The translations under genes and the position numbers were made by a program. A stretch of 45,728 nucleotides of DNA from the NCBI GenBank assembly GCA_004214155.1, contig SGYQ01000013.1:1-45728 (forward strand), read 5' to 3'. Of the stretch, positions 44,386 to 45,728 are shown piece after piece; the first letter of the stretch is position 1; every line of letters starts with the position of its first letter. The stretch is from Burkholderiaceae bacterium (lineage in GTDB: Bacteria; Pseudomonadota; Gammaproteobacteria; Burkholderiales; Burkholderiaceae_A). The notes under the pieces were generated by a model. The model saw nothing but the letters and a program-made list of their open reading frames with translations. It did no database searches and had not been told where the DNA came from.

Positions 44386-44595
44386 TCACTTGTAGAAAGT
44401 GCCCCTAAAATTATTTTTAGATTTTCGTGCTGGCTAACCTTGAAGATGGTTAAATGCTTCGCATCGAGACGAGGCGCCGTGAGGTAAATTGACGCGTTTC
44501 GAATAGTGTAAAATGTGACGCAGTCACTACTCAAAATAGACTACGAATTTAGTGCCTAAGCTGTTACAACAAAAAGTTCTTTGATTACATATTTA
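44386..44595. other. Unexplained 210-bp intergenic stretch with a GC-rich core
   Basis: No convincing gene lies between aroE and moaC, although both genes end here (convergent). It holds a weak hairpin CTAAAA/TTTTAG (44405-44420) that could end aroE transcription, a TAACC/GGTTA hairpin, a core at about 44453-44494 in which 25 or so of 41 bases are G or C in an otherwise AT-rich region, and GTGAC-GCA-GTCAC (about 44515-44527). A GC island in AT-rich intergenic DNA is a usual mark of a structured RNA, but I recognise no family on either strand. Confidence 0.4.
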
Positions 44596-45084
44596 TTAAA
44601 AGTGTGGCCTCTCCCACCTACCTGATTTACCCCCGTCTTTTAGGAGAAGGCAAATTTCTCCGATACGCATGTTTTTATCGATTGATTTTCCCATGTCATA
44701 TATGGTGAGTAAGCCAATAGATGCAGCTGTGAGTGCTTCCATTTCAACTCCAGTCTTGCTTTCAGATAAGCATGTGACGATTAATTCTATCGAAAAGGAG
44801 GATGGACAATTTTTGAACTCAATATCTATGTGGGAGATTGCAATAGGATGACAAAGAGGAATTAAGAAACTAGTTTGTTTTGAGCCTTGAATTGCAGCAA
44901 GCCTCGCCACAGATAGCACGTCGCCTTTCTCTATTTTTCCTGTTAAGATAGTTTCAAACGTTTGTTTATTCATAAATATTTTGCCCGAGGCTATCGCCTT
45001 TCTATTGGTTACAGCCTTTGAACCAACATCCACCATGTGCGCTTCCCCGTGCTTGTTAAAATGACTCAATTTTTTACTGTCCAT
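44596..45084 (-). CDS. moaC: MoaC, cyclic pyranopterin monophosphate synthase
   Basis: Second step of molybdenum cofactor synthesis. From ATG 45084 the product is 162 residues with HFNKHGEAHMVDVGSKAVT, GDVLSVARLAAIQGSKQT, LIPLCHPI, KTGVEMEALTAAS and the terminal LLLKDGGKSGRW, all family signatures including the catalytic lysines. An upstream ATG at 45096 would overlap the 5' end of the divergent protease gene. No other moa or moe gene is present. Confidence 0.95.
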   Translation of the reverse strand: MDSKKLSHFNKHGEAHMVDVGSKAVTNRKAIASGKIFMNKQTFETILTGKIEKGDVLSVARLAAIQGSKQTSFLIPLCHPIAISHIDIEFKNCPSSFSIELIVTCLSESKTGVEMEALTAASIGLLTIYDMGKSIDKNMRIGEICLLLKDGGKSGRWERPHF

Positions 45085-45088
45085 TTTT

Positions 45089-45728
45089 ATGTTCATCCCA
45101 TTAATTAGCCGTTTTCATAGAGTAAAAGGTATATTCGTATCCCTTGCAATAAGTATTTTGATAGCGTTGCCTTATTTAAACCTTACGTATGCAGATACTT
45201 TACCTTCTCTGGGAAGTGGACCTGGTGACATATCTCTTTACGATGAATACGCCATCGGCAAGAAAGTTTTCGTGCGAATAAAATCGTCTCAATCTTACCT
45301 TGATCACCCAGAGTTAGAAGATTTTATCATGAATAGAATAAGTCCGATTCTGACTAATCAAGATTTTATTGAGGAGCAGAAGTATTCTGATTTTCAGGAA
45401 GCCAATAAAATCAGACTATTTTTTTTAGATGATCCAAGTTTAAATGCTTTCGCTTTACCTGGAAATTTCATCGGTATTAATAAAGGCCTTATACTAAGAA
45501 TAAATGACCACCGTGAACTTTTGGCTGTGTTTTGTCACGAATTAGCTCACCTAACTCAGCGTCATCTTTCTCGTCTGTATCAAAGCCAAAAGGATTCGTC
45601 GGATATTATGTTGTTGACATTATTGTCAGCCATAGTTCTTGGAGTTACTGAGCCTGATGCTGCTGCTGGAACCTTATCATTAGGACAGACACTTGCTTTG
45701 AGAAAACAGATGAGTTTTTCTAGACACG
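45089..45728 (+). CDS. M48 zinc metalloprotease, BepA-like, 5' part
   Basis: An open frame from ATG 45089 to the right edge (213 codons seen). It has a short basic start and a signal peptide (residues about 12-36, ending TYADTLP), the segment DDPSLNAFALPGNFIGINKGL, and the zinc motif HELAH at residues 150-154 within VFCHELAHLTQRH. These fit periplasmic M48 proteases of the BepA/YfgC type, which degrade misassembled outer-membrane proteins and often carry C-terminal TPR repeats (beyond the window). The start is 4 bp from the moaC ATG on the opposite strand. Confidence 0.9.
   Translation, partial: MFIPLISRFHRVKGIFVSLAISILIALPYLNLTYADTLPSLGSGPGDISLYDEYAIGKKVFVRIKSSQSYLDHPELEDFIMNRISPILTNQDFIEEQKYSDFQEANKIRLFFLDDPSLNAFALPGNFIGINKGLILRINDHRELLAVFCHELAHLTQRHLSRLYQSQKDSSDIMLLTLLSAIVLGVTEPDAAAGTLSLGQTLALRKQMSFSRH

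Noticed and set aside
44453-44495. Very short plus-strand frames starting ATGGTTAAATGC and ATGCTTCGC
   Set aside because: Only about 13 codons each, without a proper ribosome site; more likely part of a structured or decayed region than a peptide gene.

Overview
The window reads as a single chromosomal segment of an AT-rich, compact genome from a betaproteobacterium, most like a streamlined, low-GC member of the Burkholderiales. The affiliation is an inference from protein motifs and gene order. MurF carries the NAQRDHQEF variant I associate with betaproteobacteria. murC runs straight into ddlB with no murB between them. lpxC, a DUF721/DciA-like gene, secA and argJ stand together, and corB, pilD, coaE and zapD form one block. 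The lysine-rich histone H1-like protein ends in a WPFPSGSRP tail. Genes overlap or lie a few bases apart almost everywhere. I see no rRNA, insertion sequence, prophage or CRISPR array.

Layout. (1) 1-13224, plus strand: dcw cell wall and division cluster, murE (3' end only)-murF-mraY-murD-ftsW-murG-murC-ddlB-ftsQ-ftsA-ftsZ-lpxC. (2) 13241-17568: a divergent pair, dciA-like (minus) and secA (plus), whose start codons are 8 bp apart, then argJ. (3) 17565-21349, minus strand: a five-gene unit read right to left, small secreted protein-corB-degenerate pilD-coaE-zapD, with a good promoter at its head. (4) 21514-22729, plus: a tiny secreted EF-hand protein with a perfect terminator, a surface-adhesin-E-like secreted protein and msrQ without msrP. 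(5) tRNA-Pro(CGG) and ispB on minus, then rplU-rpmA-obgE-proB on plus. (6) rppH (minus), proS (plus), ffh (minus), ypjD-ampD (plus). (7) nrdA-nrdB behind a promoter with two NrdR-like boxes, then the histone H1-like repeat gene. (8) 36869-42083, minus: unknown conserved gene-tlpA-like-aroQ-accB-accC-prmA-pfkB family kinase. (9) mpl-aroE (plus), a 210-bp unexplained gap, moaC (minus) and the start of a BepA-like M48 protease running off the right edge.

How the genes work together. Region 1 makes the UDP-MurNAc-pentapeptide, lipid I and lipid II and assembles the FtsZ/FtsA/FtsQ/FtsW division machine; lpxC commits to lipid A. AmpD and Mpl supply peptidoglycan recycling, and ZapD stabilises the Z ring. 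SecA, Ffh and the M48 protease serve protein export and envelope quality control. The remaining genes are housekeeping: dNTP synthesis, fatty-acid initiation, proline, arginine and aromatic amino acids, quinone side chain, CoA, ribosome assembly and molybdopterin.

I do not find a clear undescribed defence or mobile system. The observations most worth a second look are the GC-rich unexplained gap at 44386-44595, the secreted/redox gene island at 20990-22729, the stripped prepilin peptidase left without pilB/pilC, the damaged SEC-C zinc motif of SecA, the expanded 21-bp repeat in the histone-like gene, and head-to-head gene pairs with essentially no intergenic DNA.
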